Below, one piece after another: positions 32,568 through 40,950 of a stretch of DNA of 64,000 nt. The stretch covers positions 374,751 through 438,750 of the forward strand of contig JAHZBZ010000001.1 of the NCBI GenBank assembly GCA_019423125.1, given 5' to 3'. Source of the stretch: Bacillota bacterium. GTDB taxonomy: Bacteria; Bacillota; Clostridia; Christensenellales; Borkfalkiaceae. Position numbers and translations under genes: made by a program. The notes beneath the pieces were generated by a model that was not told where the DNA came from, did no database searches, and worked only from the letters and a program-made list of their open reading frames with translations. Numbering within the stretch: the stretch's first letter is position 1; each line of letters starts with the position of its first letter.

Positions 32568-34946
32568 ATGATCTATTATGCAGATGCGGCGGGCAGTACG
32601 GTGCGCTGTGTGCCCGAGCGCGTGCACCAGGGCGGCGCAGAGGGGAACAAGCTCCTGCTGATCGCGCCGTTTGCGGCGGGCGGTTCGGTCTGGGCGGCGT
32701 TTTCTCTGCCCGACGGCACGGTGACACAGCGTTTCCGCCTTTCGTACGAGGGCGCCTTTGCGGGGCTCTGCGACGAGGCCGGAAACGCGGTGAACGGATG
32801 GAGCCTGTCCCTTCCCGTCAGCGTGAGCGCGCAGTACGGCGACGTGACGGTGCAGTTTTATTATTCGCAGGGCGACAAGGAGATCGCGGGCGGCGCGGCG
32901 GTGTTCACCGTCGAGCGCGGCGTTGCGTCCGAACTGCCCGAAAGCCCCGCGGAGGACGTGTACGCGCAGATCGTGCAGGCGGTGGACGCGCTCTCTTCGG
33001 ACGTGAACAACGGCTACTACGCCGCGCGCGCCCTTTACGGCTGGAACTCGTCCTATTCGTACGGCGCGAACGAGGTCGTATTTGTGCCCGACGCGGGCGA
33101 ATGCGGCGCGTTGGTGCGCTCCAAGGCCGCGAACAATCTGGGTAACCCGCCCTATACGGACGGCGTTGCGGACACCGCGCACTGGGAGGAAGTGCTTCAC
33201 TTCGGCAACGTTGCGGCGCAGTTCCGCGAAGAACTTTCGGCGCTCGCCGTGCGCGCGGAGAGCGCCGAAAGCGCGGCAGGCTCGGCGGCGTCCGCGGCGC
33301 AGGGCGCGGCGGAGGAGGCGCAGGCATCGGCGCAGGCGGCGCAGAGCGCGGCGGGTTCGGCGGCGGTTGCCGCGGCGGAACAGGTAGAACAGTCTCTTGC
33401 CGCGTCCCTTTCCGCGGCGCAGGCGGCGGCGGGAGAGGCGCAGGCGGCAAACGCTTCCGCGCAGGCTTATGCGGAACAGTCGCTGAGCAACAAGACGTAT
33501 TCGGGCATTTATTGCACGCAAGCGGAGACTTATGCCAAAAAGGCGGAGGAATACAAAGATCTCGCCGCCCAATACGCACAGGAGGGCATCGCGCCCAACC
33601 TCGACTATACCTCGGTGGCGGAGCTCCCTGCCGAGGGAAGCACCAAATTTCTCTATCTGATCCCCGAGGAAGGGGGCGAGGAGTTCAACCGTTACAGCGA
33701 ATACATCTGGGTCCCTTCGGCGGGTACGTATGAGTTTGTCGGCACGACGGGCGTCGATCTGAGCGGCTACGCAAAGACAACGGGCGAATACAAAGATATG
33801 TCGGTCGGAAGCGCGCAGAGCGCAAGTTTTGCCCTCCGCGCGAACGTTCTCTCGCGCTGTTTTGAGGTCGGCGGGGAGCAGGAGGGCTGGTACCGCGTCG
33901 GCACCGTGACGCCCGCCATGCTCGCACAGGTGAGCGAGGGCGACGGGCGCTACGAATGCATTCTCACGTCGCGCACTTCCGAGGGCGCGGCGGGGATCCT
34001 GCGCGTTGCGGGCGAGGTGTCGGGCGGCGTCTTCTCGCAGATGAAAGTCAGTGTGCTCGCGGGCAGCATCGCCGCCGCGGATTTCTGCGTGTCGACGGCC
34101 TCGTCTTCCTTTGACCTGTATTGCAAGTGCGCTTCGGGCGTGCGCCGCGGCTTCACCTTCCTCGACGAGAGCTTTGCGGGCACGAGCGGCAACATCTTTA
34201 TGATCTCCGTCTCCTATTTCGGGAGCGCGCACCCTTCGGGCGTTTCGGGCGTGAGCGAAGCGGGCGACGGCGAGGGGAATCTTCTGGACGCCGTATTTGC
34301 CCGCAAGAGCGGGACGTATGAGGGCCTTTCCGTCGGAAACGCGACAAAGGCGACAAGCGCGGAGAGCGCGCAGACGGCTTCGACGGCAGATTACGCAACG
34401 ACGGCAGGCACCTGTTATCGCGCCGAAGTCGCGGATACGGCGACGAATGCATCCGTTGCGGCTTCGGCGACGGACGCCGTCAACGCGCAGTTTGCCGAGT
34501 CTCCCGAGACGGGCGACGATTCCAACAAGATCGCAACGACAAATTTTCTCGTCGCCGTTTCCCTGCACAGCGGGACCATCTGGGAGGAATCGGGCTATGT
34601 CACGCTGACCTATCGCGGCAAGGGCTATCAGGTCCGCCGCGAGAATCCGGAAATCTTCAGCCGCACGACCGCCGCCGTGCACATTTCGCGCTCTGCGAAC
34701 GTCGTCACGGTCTCGTTCGAAGGCATTCTCGATTCCAATATCCCGCTCAACACGGAGACGCAGATCCTGACAGGTCTTCCCAAGCCCGTCGTCCCCGTCT
34801 TCGGCTGTGCGAGCATTAACAAACCTACCTATCCCGTGACGGCACGAATCGATGCGGAAGGCGCGTTTACCGTGACTTCTCCCGTCGCCGCGCTCGCCAC
34901 TGGCACAAAGTTGTCCTGCAGCGTCGTCTACATCACGGCGGAGTAA
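32568..34946 (+). CDS. Orphan phage tail-fibre/baseplate-like protein
   Basis: A 792-residue secretion-signal-free protein built like a phage tail fibre. Residues 1 to about 130 resemble a BppU-type baseplate domain; next comes a Trp/Tyr-rich carbohydrate-binding-like stretch (GWNSSYSYGANEVVF); then an Ala-rich coiled coil (about 225-345); then the tail-fibre pattern TKFLYLIPEE...YSEYIWVPSAGTYEFVGTTGVDLSGY; then collagen-free repeats such as SVGSAQSA and SVGNATKATSAESAQTAS; then a beta-rich tip. It has its own promoter and terminator and no phage structural, lysis or integrase gene nearby. Codon use matches the neighbours. Start chosen from AAAGGAG at 32551. Confidence 0.75.
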   Translation: MIYYADAAGSTVRCVPERVHQGGAEGNKLLLIAPFAAGGSVWAAFSLPDGTVTQRFRLSYEGAFAGLCDEAGNAVNGWSLSLPVSVSAQYGDVTVQFYYSQGDKEIAGGAAVFTVERGVASELPESPAEDVYAQIVQAVDALSSDVNNGYYAARALYGWNSSYSYGANEVVFVPDAGECGALVRSKAANNLGNPPYTDGVADTAHWEEVLHFGNVAAQFREELSALAVRAESAESAAGSAASAAQGAAEEAQASAQAAQSAAGSAAVAAAEQVEQSLAASLSAAQAAAGEAQAANASAQAYAEQSLSNKTYSGIYCTQAETYAKKAEEYKDLAAQYAQEGIAPNLDYTSVAELPAEGSTKFLYLIPEEGGEEFNRYSEYIWVPSAGTYEFVGTTGVDLSGYAKTTGEYKDMSVGSAQSASFALRANVLSRCFEVGGEQEGWYRVGTVTPAMLAQVSEGDGRYECILTSRTSEGAAGILRVAGEVSGGVFSQMKVSVLAGSIAAADFCVSTASSSFDLYCKCASGVRRGFTFLDESFAGTSGNIFMISVSYFGSAHPSGVSGVSEAGDGEGNLLDAVFARKSGTYEGLSVGNATKATSAESAQTASTADYATTAGTCYRAEVADTATNASVAASATDAVNAQFAESPETGDDSNKIATTNFLVAVSLHSGTIWEESGYVTLTYRGKGYQVRRENPEIFSRTTAAVHISRSANVVTVSFEGILDSNIPLNTETQILTGLPKPVVPVFGCASINKPTYPVTARIDAEGAFTVTSPVAALATGTKLSCSVVYITAE

Positions 34947-34954
34947 ACAAAGGG

Positions 34955-34980
34955 AGGGGCGCACGGCGCCCCTTTTTTTG
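34955..34980 (+). terminator. Terminator of the tail-fibre-like gene
   Basis: AGGGGCGC (34955-34962), a 3-nt loop and GCGCCCCT, followed by T7. Confidence 0.9.
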
Positions 34981-35020
34981 CACGGAAATTTTTTTTGCGC
35001 CTCCCGTTCCGAAACGGGGA

Positions 35021-35050
35021 TTGACAATGCCCCCGCCTCCGTGGTATCAT
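35021..35050 (+). promoter_or_regulatory. SigA promoter of the ADP-ribosylglycohydrolase gene
   Basis: TTGACA (35021-35026), an 18-nt spacer and TATCAT (35045-35050). A small inverted repeat (CCCGTT...AACGGG, about 35003-35018) abuts the -35 box and could be an operator. Confidence 0.65.
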
Positions 35051-35083
35051 AAAATATGCAAGACAAACGGGAGGAAAGGGTAT

Positions 35084-35986
35084 ATGGTCGGCGCGATCAT
35101 CGGCGACATCGCGGGAAGCCGCTTTGAATTCGATAATCATCTCTCTAAGGACTTCGACCTCTTTGCGGAGGATTGCAGGCCCACCGACGACAGCGTGCTC
35201 ACCGTCGCGGTGGGCAGGGCGATCTGGGAGAGCGACGGGAAGTGGGAAGAGCTGGAGGGCAATGCCTCTCTCTTTTTGCGGCAGTTCGGCAAGCGTTATC
35301 CCGATGCGGGTTACGGCGAACGTTTCCGCAAATGGATGTACAACGACCGCGCGCCCGCCTATCACAGCTTCGGCAACGGGGCGGCGATGCGCGTGAGTGC
35401 GGCGGGGTTTGCCGCTCGTTCGCAGGAAGAGGCGCGCCTTCTCGCGCACAAGGTGACCTGCGTCACGCATGACCATCCCGAAGGGCTCAAGGGCGCGGAG
35501 AGCGTTGCCGTGGCGATCTTCCTTGCGCGGCAGAGGTGGGAAAAAGACCGCATCCGCGCCTTCATAGAGGACAACTACTACGAGATCGGCTTCACGCCCG
35601 AGGACCTGCGCGGCAGGTATTCCTTCGACGAGAGCTGTCAGAACACCGTCCCGCAGGCATTCTGCGCCTTCTTTGCGGGCAGGGATTTTGAAGACGTCGT
35701 GCGCACGGCGGTCAGCATCGGCGGCGACAGCGACACGATCGCGGCGATCGCGGGGAGCGTGGCGGAGGCGTATTACGGCGTTTCCGAGCCTATGCGCCGC
35801 GCTGTATATGCAAAGCTGAACACCCCGCAATACATGCTCCTGTACCGCTGGCTCCTTGCCTTCGAGGTGTATTTTCAAGGCTGGCGCGGCGCCGATGCGG
35901 GGGAGCGGGCGCAGATTGCGGCGTTCGTCCGCGGGCATATCCGGGAATACGGAGCAAAAAATATCGACAGATTGCTCGTCCCGTGA
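35084..35986 (+). CDS. ADP-ribosylglycohydrolase family protein
   Basis: A 300-residue protein of the DraG/ARH family, binuclear Mg enzymes that remove ADP-ribose from proteins or small molecules. The ligands are in GDIAGSRFE and TDDSVLT near the N-terminus and in SIGGDSDTIAAIAGS near the C-terminus. The start at 35084 is set by GGAGGAAAGG. It is monocistronic. No ADP-ribosyltransferase is adjacent, so its substrate is unknown. Confidence 0.9.
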   Translation: MVGAIIGDIAGSRFEFDNHLSKDFDLFAEDCRPTDDSVLTVAVGRAIWESDGKWEELEGNASLFLRQFGKRYPDAGYGERFRKWMYNDRAPAYHSFGNGAAMRVSAAGFAARSQEEARLLAHKVTCVTHDHPEGLKGAESVAVAIFLARQRWEKDRIRAFIEDNYYEIGFTPEDLRGRYSFDESCQNTVPQAFCAFFAGRDFEDVVRTAVSIGGDSDTIAAIAGSVAEAYYGVSEPMRRAVYAKLNTPQYMLLYRWLLAFEVYFQGWRGADAGERAQIAAFVRGHIREYGAKNIDRLLVP

Positions 35987-35997
35987 CCTGAAAAAAG

Positions 35998-36026
35998 TAC
36001 TATTTCCCCAAAAACCGACATATACA
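35998..36026 (+). promoter_or_regulatory. Possible SigE-type promoter of spoIIID
   Basis: TACTATT (35998-36004) and CATATACA (36019-36026), 14 nt apart, resemble a sporulation SigE promoter. In Bacillus spoIIID is SigE-dependent. The match is loose. Confidence 0.35.
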
Positions 36027-36060
36027 TTACCATCGCCAATCTAGTGGGGGATGATAAAGT

Positions 36061-36321
36061 ATGTGGGAATATATGCGTGAGCGCGCACGTCGCAGTGCGG
36101 AGTACATTCTCTCGACGGGCGCGACGGTGCGCGAGTGTGCGCGGCACTTTCAGGTCAGCAAGTCGACGGTCTACAAAGACGTCGCCGAGCGGCTGGAAGA
36201 GATCGACGTGTCGCTCTGGGAAGCGGTGCGCGGGGTGCTTGAAAAGAACCTCGCCGAGCGCCATCTTCGCGGCGGCGCGGCGACACAGCGCAAATACAGC
36301 GCGCTGCGCGCGCGCAGGTAG
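36061..36321 (+). CDS. spoIIID: Sporulation transcriptional regulator SpoIIID
   Basis: An 86-residue DNA-binding protein that acts in the mother cell during sporulation. The helix-turn-helix TVRECARHFQVSKSTVYKDVAERL and the C-terminal basic patch RHLRGGAATQRKY align with Bacillus SpoIIID. GGGGG lies about 10 nt upstream of the ATG. Its presence shows that the organism, or its recent ancestor, forms endospores. No other sporulation genes are in the window. Confidence 0.95.
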   Translation: MWEYMRERARRSAEYILSTGATVRECARHFQVSKSTVYKDVAERLEEIDVSLWEAVRGVLEKNLAERHLRGGAATQRKYSALRARR

Positions 36322-36338
36322 TGCAAAGGAGAGGAAAG

Positions 36339-36362
36339 AGGAGGGGACCCCTCCTTTTTTTT
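36339..36362 (+). terminator. Terminator of spoIIID
   Basis: A 7-bp stem (AGGAGGG/CCCTCCT) with a 3-nt loop, followed by T8. Confidence 0.8.
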
Positions 36363-36411
36363 CGCGCAGAGAAGCAAACGGAAAAAAGTTTTCCTTCTTT
36401 TTGCGCGCGTG

Positions 36412-36464
36412 CAAGAATTTTCCTTCGGCGAATTCTTGAAATTTCCGACGTTTTGTGCTAAAAT
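36412..36464 (+). promoter_or_regulatory. SigA promoter with overlapping inverted repeat
   Basis: TTGAAA (36436-36441), a 17-nt spacer and TAAAAT (36459-36464). The inverted repeat CAAGAATT (36412-36419)/AATTCTTG (36431-36438) overlaps the -35 box and could bind a repressor. Confidence 0.6.
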
Positions 36465-36529
36465 AAATCAAATCAGAGAAACATCACGGCGCGGATCTTT
36501 CCGCGCAGGAAGAAAAGGGAGGGTGCCAT

Positions 36530-39478
36530 ATGGCGAAACTCATGGGGATAGACGTAGGTTCCACGACAGTCAAAGTCTGCGTTCTGTCCGAATCCCTCGA
36601 AATTTTATACACGAGTTACGAGCGGCATTTTGCGCGCGTGAAGGAATGCGTGCTGGGCCAGCTCTCTATCGTCGAAGAGAAATTCGGCGGCGATTTCTGC
36701 GTGAGCATCACGGGTTCCGCGGGCCTCGGGCTTGCGGAGCGGAGCGGCATCTCCTTCGTGCAGGAAGTGCAGGCGGCGTTCACCGCCATCCGCAGATACT
36801 ACCCCGACGCCGACGCGGCGGTGGAGCTGGGCGGCGAGGACGCGAAGATCATCTTCATCACGGGCGGGACCGAACAGCGCATGAACGGCAGCTGTGCGGG
36901 CGGCACGGGCGCATTCATCGACCAGATGGCGACTCTGCTCAACATCACCGTCGACGAGATGGACAAGCTCTCCCTCGCGGCGGAAAAAGTCTATCCGATC
37001 GCCTCGCGCTGCGGCGTGTTCGCGAAGTCGGACATTCAGCCCCTTCTCAACCAAGGCGCGCGCAAAGAGGACATCTCGGCGAGCATCTTCCAGGCAGTCG
37101 TGGACCAGACTGTATCGGGGCTGGCGCAGGGCAGGCGCATCAAGGGCAAGGTGCTCTTCCTCGGCGGTCCGCTCTACTTCATCCGCGGTCTGCGCAGGGC
37201 GTTTCAGACGACGCTCGGGCTGGACGATGCGCATGCGATCTTCCCCGACAACGCGCCCTGCTTCATGTCCGTCGGTGCGGCGCTGTACGCCGCGAACGCG
37301 GAGGCGATGCCCCTCGGCGAGGTCATCGCGCGCATCCGCAGCGTGCGCGAGAGCGACGACATCGTCACGGGCGCGCCGCTCTTTGAGAGCCAGGCGGAAT
37401 ACGAGGCGTTCGTCGCGCGGCACAAGCGCAGCGATCTCTCCTTTGAGGACATCAGGATCTATCGCGGTGACGCCTATCTCGGCATAGACAGCGGTTCGAC
37501 CACCACGAAGCTCGTGCTGATCACGCCCGATTGCAAACTCCTGTACAATCACTACCAATCCAACAACGGCCAGCCGCTGGACATCGTCATCGAGCGGCTC
37601 AAAGAGATCTACGCGCTCGCGGGCGGCAGGATCCGCATCGCGGGGGCGGCGGTCACGGGCTACGGCGAGGACATGCTCAAGGCGGCGCTCAAGGCGGACT
37701 TCGGCATCGTCGAGACGGTCGCGCATTTCAAAGCGGCGGTGTACTTCAACCCGAAGGTGGACTTCATCATCGACATCGGCGGGCAGGACATCAAGTGTTT
37801 CAAGATCAAAAACGGCGCCATCGACTCCATCATGCTCAACGAGGCGTGCTCTTCGGGCTGCGGTTCCTTCATCCAGACCTTTGCCAAGGCGATGGGCATG
37901 GAGATCGACGAGTTCGCAAAGCTCGGCCTGTTCGCAAAGCACCCCGTCGAGCTGGGTTCGCGCTGTACCGTGTTCATGAACAGCTCGGTCAAGCAGGCGC
38001 AGAAAGAGGGCGCGAGCGTGGAGGACATCTCCGCGGGACTCTCTTCTTCCATCGTCAAAAACGCGATCTATAAGGTCATCCGCGCAAAGACGCCCGACGA
38101 GCTCGGCAACAACATCCTCGTGCAGGGCGGCACCTTCCTCAACGACGCGGTGCTCCGCTCCTTCGAGATCGAGACGGGCAAACAGGTCGTCCGTCCGGGC
38201 ATCGCGGGGCTGATGGGCGCGTTCGGCGCGGCGCTGTACGCGAAGGAGAACGTGCGCGGCGAGAGCGAAGTGATCACGGCTTCGGAGCTTGAAAACTTCA
38301 CCTATACCTCGAAGAGCCACATCTGCAAGGGCTGTACTTCCCACTGCAACGTCAACGTCATCGGCTTTTCGGACGGCAGAAAATTCATCTCGGGCAACAA
38401 GTGCGAGAAAGGCGCGGGGCTCAAACCGCACTCGGACGAGCTCGATCTCTACAACTATAAATACGAGCGCATCCTGCAGAGCGTGCAGGGCACGAAGGGT
38501 AAAAAGGGCACCCGCGGCAGGGTAGGGCTCCCGCTCGCGCTCGGATATTACGAACAGCTCCCGCTCTGGGCGGGGTTCTTCGAGGCGTGCGGTTTTGAAG
38601 TCGTGCTCAGCGAAAAATCCTCCCGCCAGCTGTATTTCAAGGGCCAGCACACCGTCGCGAGCGACACCGTATGTTATCCCGCAAAGCTCACGCACGGGCA
38701 CATCGAGAGCCTGCTCGACGCGGGCGTCGACTTTGTGTTCTTCCCCTGCGAGAGCTACAACCTCGACGAGCACGACTCGGTCAATCACTACAACTGCCCA
38801 GTCGTCGCGTACTATCCCGAACTTCTCAAGGCGAACAACGAGCGGCTCAGCGACAAGAACTTTATCATGCCGTATCTCGACCTCAACGACGAAAAGAGCA
38901 CGGTGCGCGCCCTTTCCAAGGCGTTTGCGAGGTACAGGTTGTCGGCGAAGGAGATCCGCAAGGGGCTCGCGGAGGGCTTTTCGCGGCTGAACGCATACTA
39001 TGCCGACGTGCGTGCGCGCGGCGACGAGGTGCTCGCAAAGGCGCGTGCGCAGGGCAACCCGATCGTCATCCTCGCGGGAAGGCCTTACCACATCGACCCC
39101 GAGATCAACCACGGCATCGGAAAACTTCTCACCTCGCTCGGCTTTGCGGTGCTCTCGGAGGACAGCGTGTTCGAGCACGGAAAACAGGTGCTCGTCAACG
39201 TGCTCAACCAGTGGACGTACCACGCGCGGCTGTACCGCGCGGCGGAATTTGCGACGGAGAACGAGGACGTCAACCTCGTCCAGCTCGTCTCCTTCGGGTG
39301 CGGCATCGACGCGATCACGACGGACGAAGTGCGCGCCATTCTCGAGAGCCGCGGCAAGCTCTATACACAGATCAAGATAGACGAAATCAACAACCTCGGC
39401 GTGGTCAGGATCCGCCTGCGCAGCATGCTCGCCGCGATCGAGGAACAAAAGAGGCAAAAGGATGAAAAAGCAGAATAA
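36530..39478 (+). CDS. 2-Hydroxyacyl-CoA dehydratase activator-like protein, two ATPase domains plus DUF2229
   Basis: A 982-residue protein. Two BadF/HgdC-type ASKHA ATPase domains (about 3-255 and 318-575) each start with GIDxGSTTxK. Each keeps a cysteine pair that in HgdC ligates the shared [4Fe-4S] cluster: C122/C161 and C440/C479, both 39 residues apart. The C-terminal third is the DUF2229 region (SRQLYFKGQHTVASDTVCYPAKLTHGH...). Because both halves sit in one chain, an intramolecular cluster is possible. It overlaps the dehydratase-like gene by 17 nt. Related activators reduce 2-hydroxyacyl-CoA dehydratases by ATP-driven electron transfer. Confidence 0.9.
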   Translation: MAKLMGIDVGSTTVKVCVLSESLEILYTSYERHFARVKECVLGQLSIVEEKFGGDFCVSITGSAGLGLAERSGISFVQEVQAAFTAIRRYYPDADAAVELGGEDAKIIFITGGTEQRMNGSCAGGTGAFIDQMATLLNITVDEMDKLSLAAEKVYPIASRCGVFAKSDIQPLLNQGARKEDISASIFQAVVDQTVSGLAQGRRIKGKVLFLGGPLYFIRGLRRAFQTTLGLDDAHAIFPDNAPCFMSVGAALYAANAEAMPLGEVIARIRSVRESDDIVTGAPLFESQAEYEAFVARHKRSDLSFEDIRIYRGDAYLGIDSGSTTTKLVLITPDCKLLYNHYQSNNGQPLDIVIERLKEIYALAGGRIRIAGAAVTGYGEDMLKAALKADFGIVETVAHFKAAVYFNPKVDFIIDIGGQDIKCFKIKNGAIDSIMLNEACSSGCGSFIQTFAKAMGMEIDEFAKLGLFAKHPVELGSRCTVFMNSSVKQAQKEGASVEDISAGLSSSIVKNAIYKVIRAKTPDELGNNILVQGGTFLNDAVLRSFEIETGKQVVRPGIAGLMGAFGAALYAKENVRGESEVITASELENFTYTSKSHICKGCTSHCNVNVIGFSDGRKFISGNKCEKGAGLKPHSDELDLYNYKYERILQSVQGTKGKKGTRGRVGLPLALGYYEQLPLWAGFFEACGFEVVLSEKSSRQLYFKGQHTVASDTVCYPAKLTHGHIESLLDAGVDFVFFPCESYNLDEHDSVNHYNCPVVAYYPELLKANNERLSDKNFIMPYLDLNDEKSTVRALSKAFARYRLSAKEIRKGLAEGFSRLNAYYADVRARGDEVLAKARAQGNPIVILAGRPYHIDPEINHGIGKLLTSLGFAVLSEDSVFEHGKQVLVNVLNQWTYHARLYRAAEFATENEDVNLVQLVSFGCGIDAITTDEVRAILESRGKLYTQIKIDEINNLGVVRIRLRSMLAAIEEQKRQKDEKAE

Positions 39479-40772
39479 GGCAGACGTCGTCGATTTCCGC
39501 GACGATTACCCCCGCTTTACGCGCGAGATGAAGCACACGCACAAGATCCTTGTGCCCGACATGCTCCCCGTTCATTTTGAGATCATCATGAACATTCTCC
39601 GAAAGGACGGCTGGGACATCGAAGTGCTGCACAACGACACCCGCGCGGTCATCGACGAGGGGCTCAAACACGTCCACAACGACACCTGTTACCCCGCGCT
39701 CTGCGTGACGGGGCAGTTCATCGACGCGCTCAAGAGCGGAAAATACGACGTCGAGCACACCGCGCTTCTGATCACGCAGTCGGGCGGCGGATGCCGCGCT
39801 TCCAACTACATCCCGCTCATCCGAAAGGCGATCAAGGCGGAATTCCCCAAAGTTCCCGTCATATCCCTCAACTTTTCGGGGCTGGAAAAAGACAGCGGAT
39901 TCCCGCTCGGCCTGTCGCTCATCCTCAAGCTCGCCTACGCGATCTTCTACGGCGACACGCTGATGTCCCTCTTCAACCAGTGCAAGCCGTACGAGGTGAA
40001 GGAAGGGGAAGCGGAGCGCGCGCGGCAGGACTGCGTGCGCATGATCGACGCTGCGTTCGCAAAGGGCGGCTACCGCAGGTACGGCAAGATCACCCGCCGC
40101 ATGTGCGAGCGCTTCGCAAAGGTGGAGCGAAGCGGCGAAGAGAAGATCAAAGTCGGAATCGTCGGCGAGATCTACGTCAAATACTCGCCGCTGGGAAATT
40201 CTCATCTCGAAGAATTTTTGCTCTCGGAGGGCTGCGAACCCGTCGTCCCCGCGCTGATGGACTTCGTTCTCTACTGCGCGGTCAACAACCTCAACGACGC
40301 AAAACTGTACAATAAAAAGAACGCGGCGACGCCCCTTTTCCGCCTTGCGTACAAATACCTGCACCACGTCCAGAAGCGCATCATCCGCATCACCGAAAAA
40401 TGCGGATTCGAGCCGCTGCACGATTTTGAGCACCTGCGCCGCTGTGCGGACAAGGTGATCAACCAGGGCGTCAAGATGGGCGAGGGCTGGCTCATCCCCG
40501 CCGAGATGGCGGCGCTTGCGGAGACGGGCACGGACAACATCGTCTGCGCACAGCCGTTCGGCTGTCTGCCCAACCACATCGCGGGCAAGGGCACCATCCG
40601 CACCCTCAAACAGATGTACGAGCACGAGAACATCGTCGCAGTGGACTATGACCCCTCCGCGACGAAGGTCAACCAGGAAAACCGCATCAAGCTCATGCTC
40701 GCCACCGCGCGGGAAAATTTCTCGCAGGCAAAGGGCGGCGGAAAAGAGCCTTCCGATGCGGAGAAAAAATGA
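39462..40772 (+). CDS. 2-Hydroxyacyl-CoA dehydratase D-component-like protein
   Basis: A 436-residue protein with cysteine motifs of the HgdB/FldBC-type dehydratase family (NDTCYPALCVTGQF, QSGGGCRASNY, AQPFGCLPNH). It overlaps the activator gene and must be its partner. The second dehydratase subunit, a CoA-transferase and acyl-CoA dehydrogenase genes of amino-acid fermentation are absent, so this pair is probably the widespread stand-alone type whose substrate is unknown. Confidence 0.85.
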   Translation: MKKQNKADVVDFRDDYPRFTREMKHTHKILVPDMLPVHFEIIMNILRKDGWDIEVLHNDTRAVIDEGLKHVHNDTCYPALCVTGQFIDALKSGKYDVEHTALLITQSGGGCRASNYIPLIRKAIKAEFPKVPVISLNFSGLEKDSGFPLGLSLILKLAYAIFYGDTLMSLFNQCKPYEVKEGEAERARQDCVRMIDAAFAKGGYRRYGKITRRMCERFAKVERSGEEKIKVGIVGEIYVKYSPLGNSHLEEFLLSEGCEPVVPALMDFVLYCAVNNLNDAKLYNKKNAATPLFRLAYKYLHHVQKRIIRITEKCGFEPLHDFEHLRRCADKVINQGVKMGEGWLIPAEMAALAETGTDNIVCAQPFGCLPNHIAGKGTIRTLKQMYEHENIVAVDYDPSATKVNQENRIKLMLATARENFSQAKGGGKEPSDAEKK

Positions 40773-40782
40773 CGATAAACAG

Positions 40783-40812
40783 AAAGCGCAGGGATCGCCT
40801 TGCGCTTTTTTG
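40783..40812 (+). terminator. Terminator of the dehydratase pair
   Basis: AAAGCGCA (40783-40790) and TGCGCTTT (40801-40808) with a 10-nt loop, followed by T-rich sequence. Confidence 0.75.
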
Positions 40813-40886
40813 TTCGCTTCGGATCGGTTTTTTTCGCCATGTGCAAGAATATGCCTTTTGCGCATGGCGGCCATAAAAGATAAGTA

Positions 40887-40916
40887 TTGGACAGAGAGAG
40901 ACTTTGGTGGTAAAAT
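40887..40916 (+). promoter_or_regulatory. SigA-type promoter of the CMD-cupin pair
   Basis: TTGGAC (40887-40892), an 18-nt spacer and TAAAAT (40911-40916). Confidence 0.55.
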
Positions 40917-40950
40917 AGCGGCAAGAAACGATCAAAGAGGAGGATTTGCC

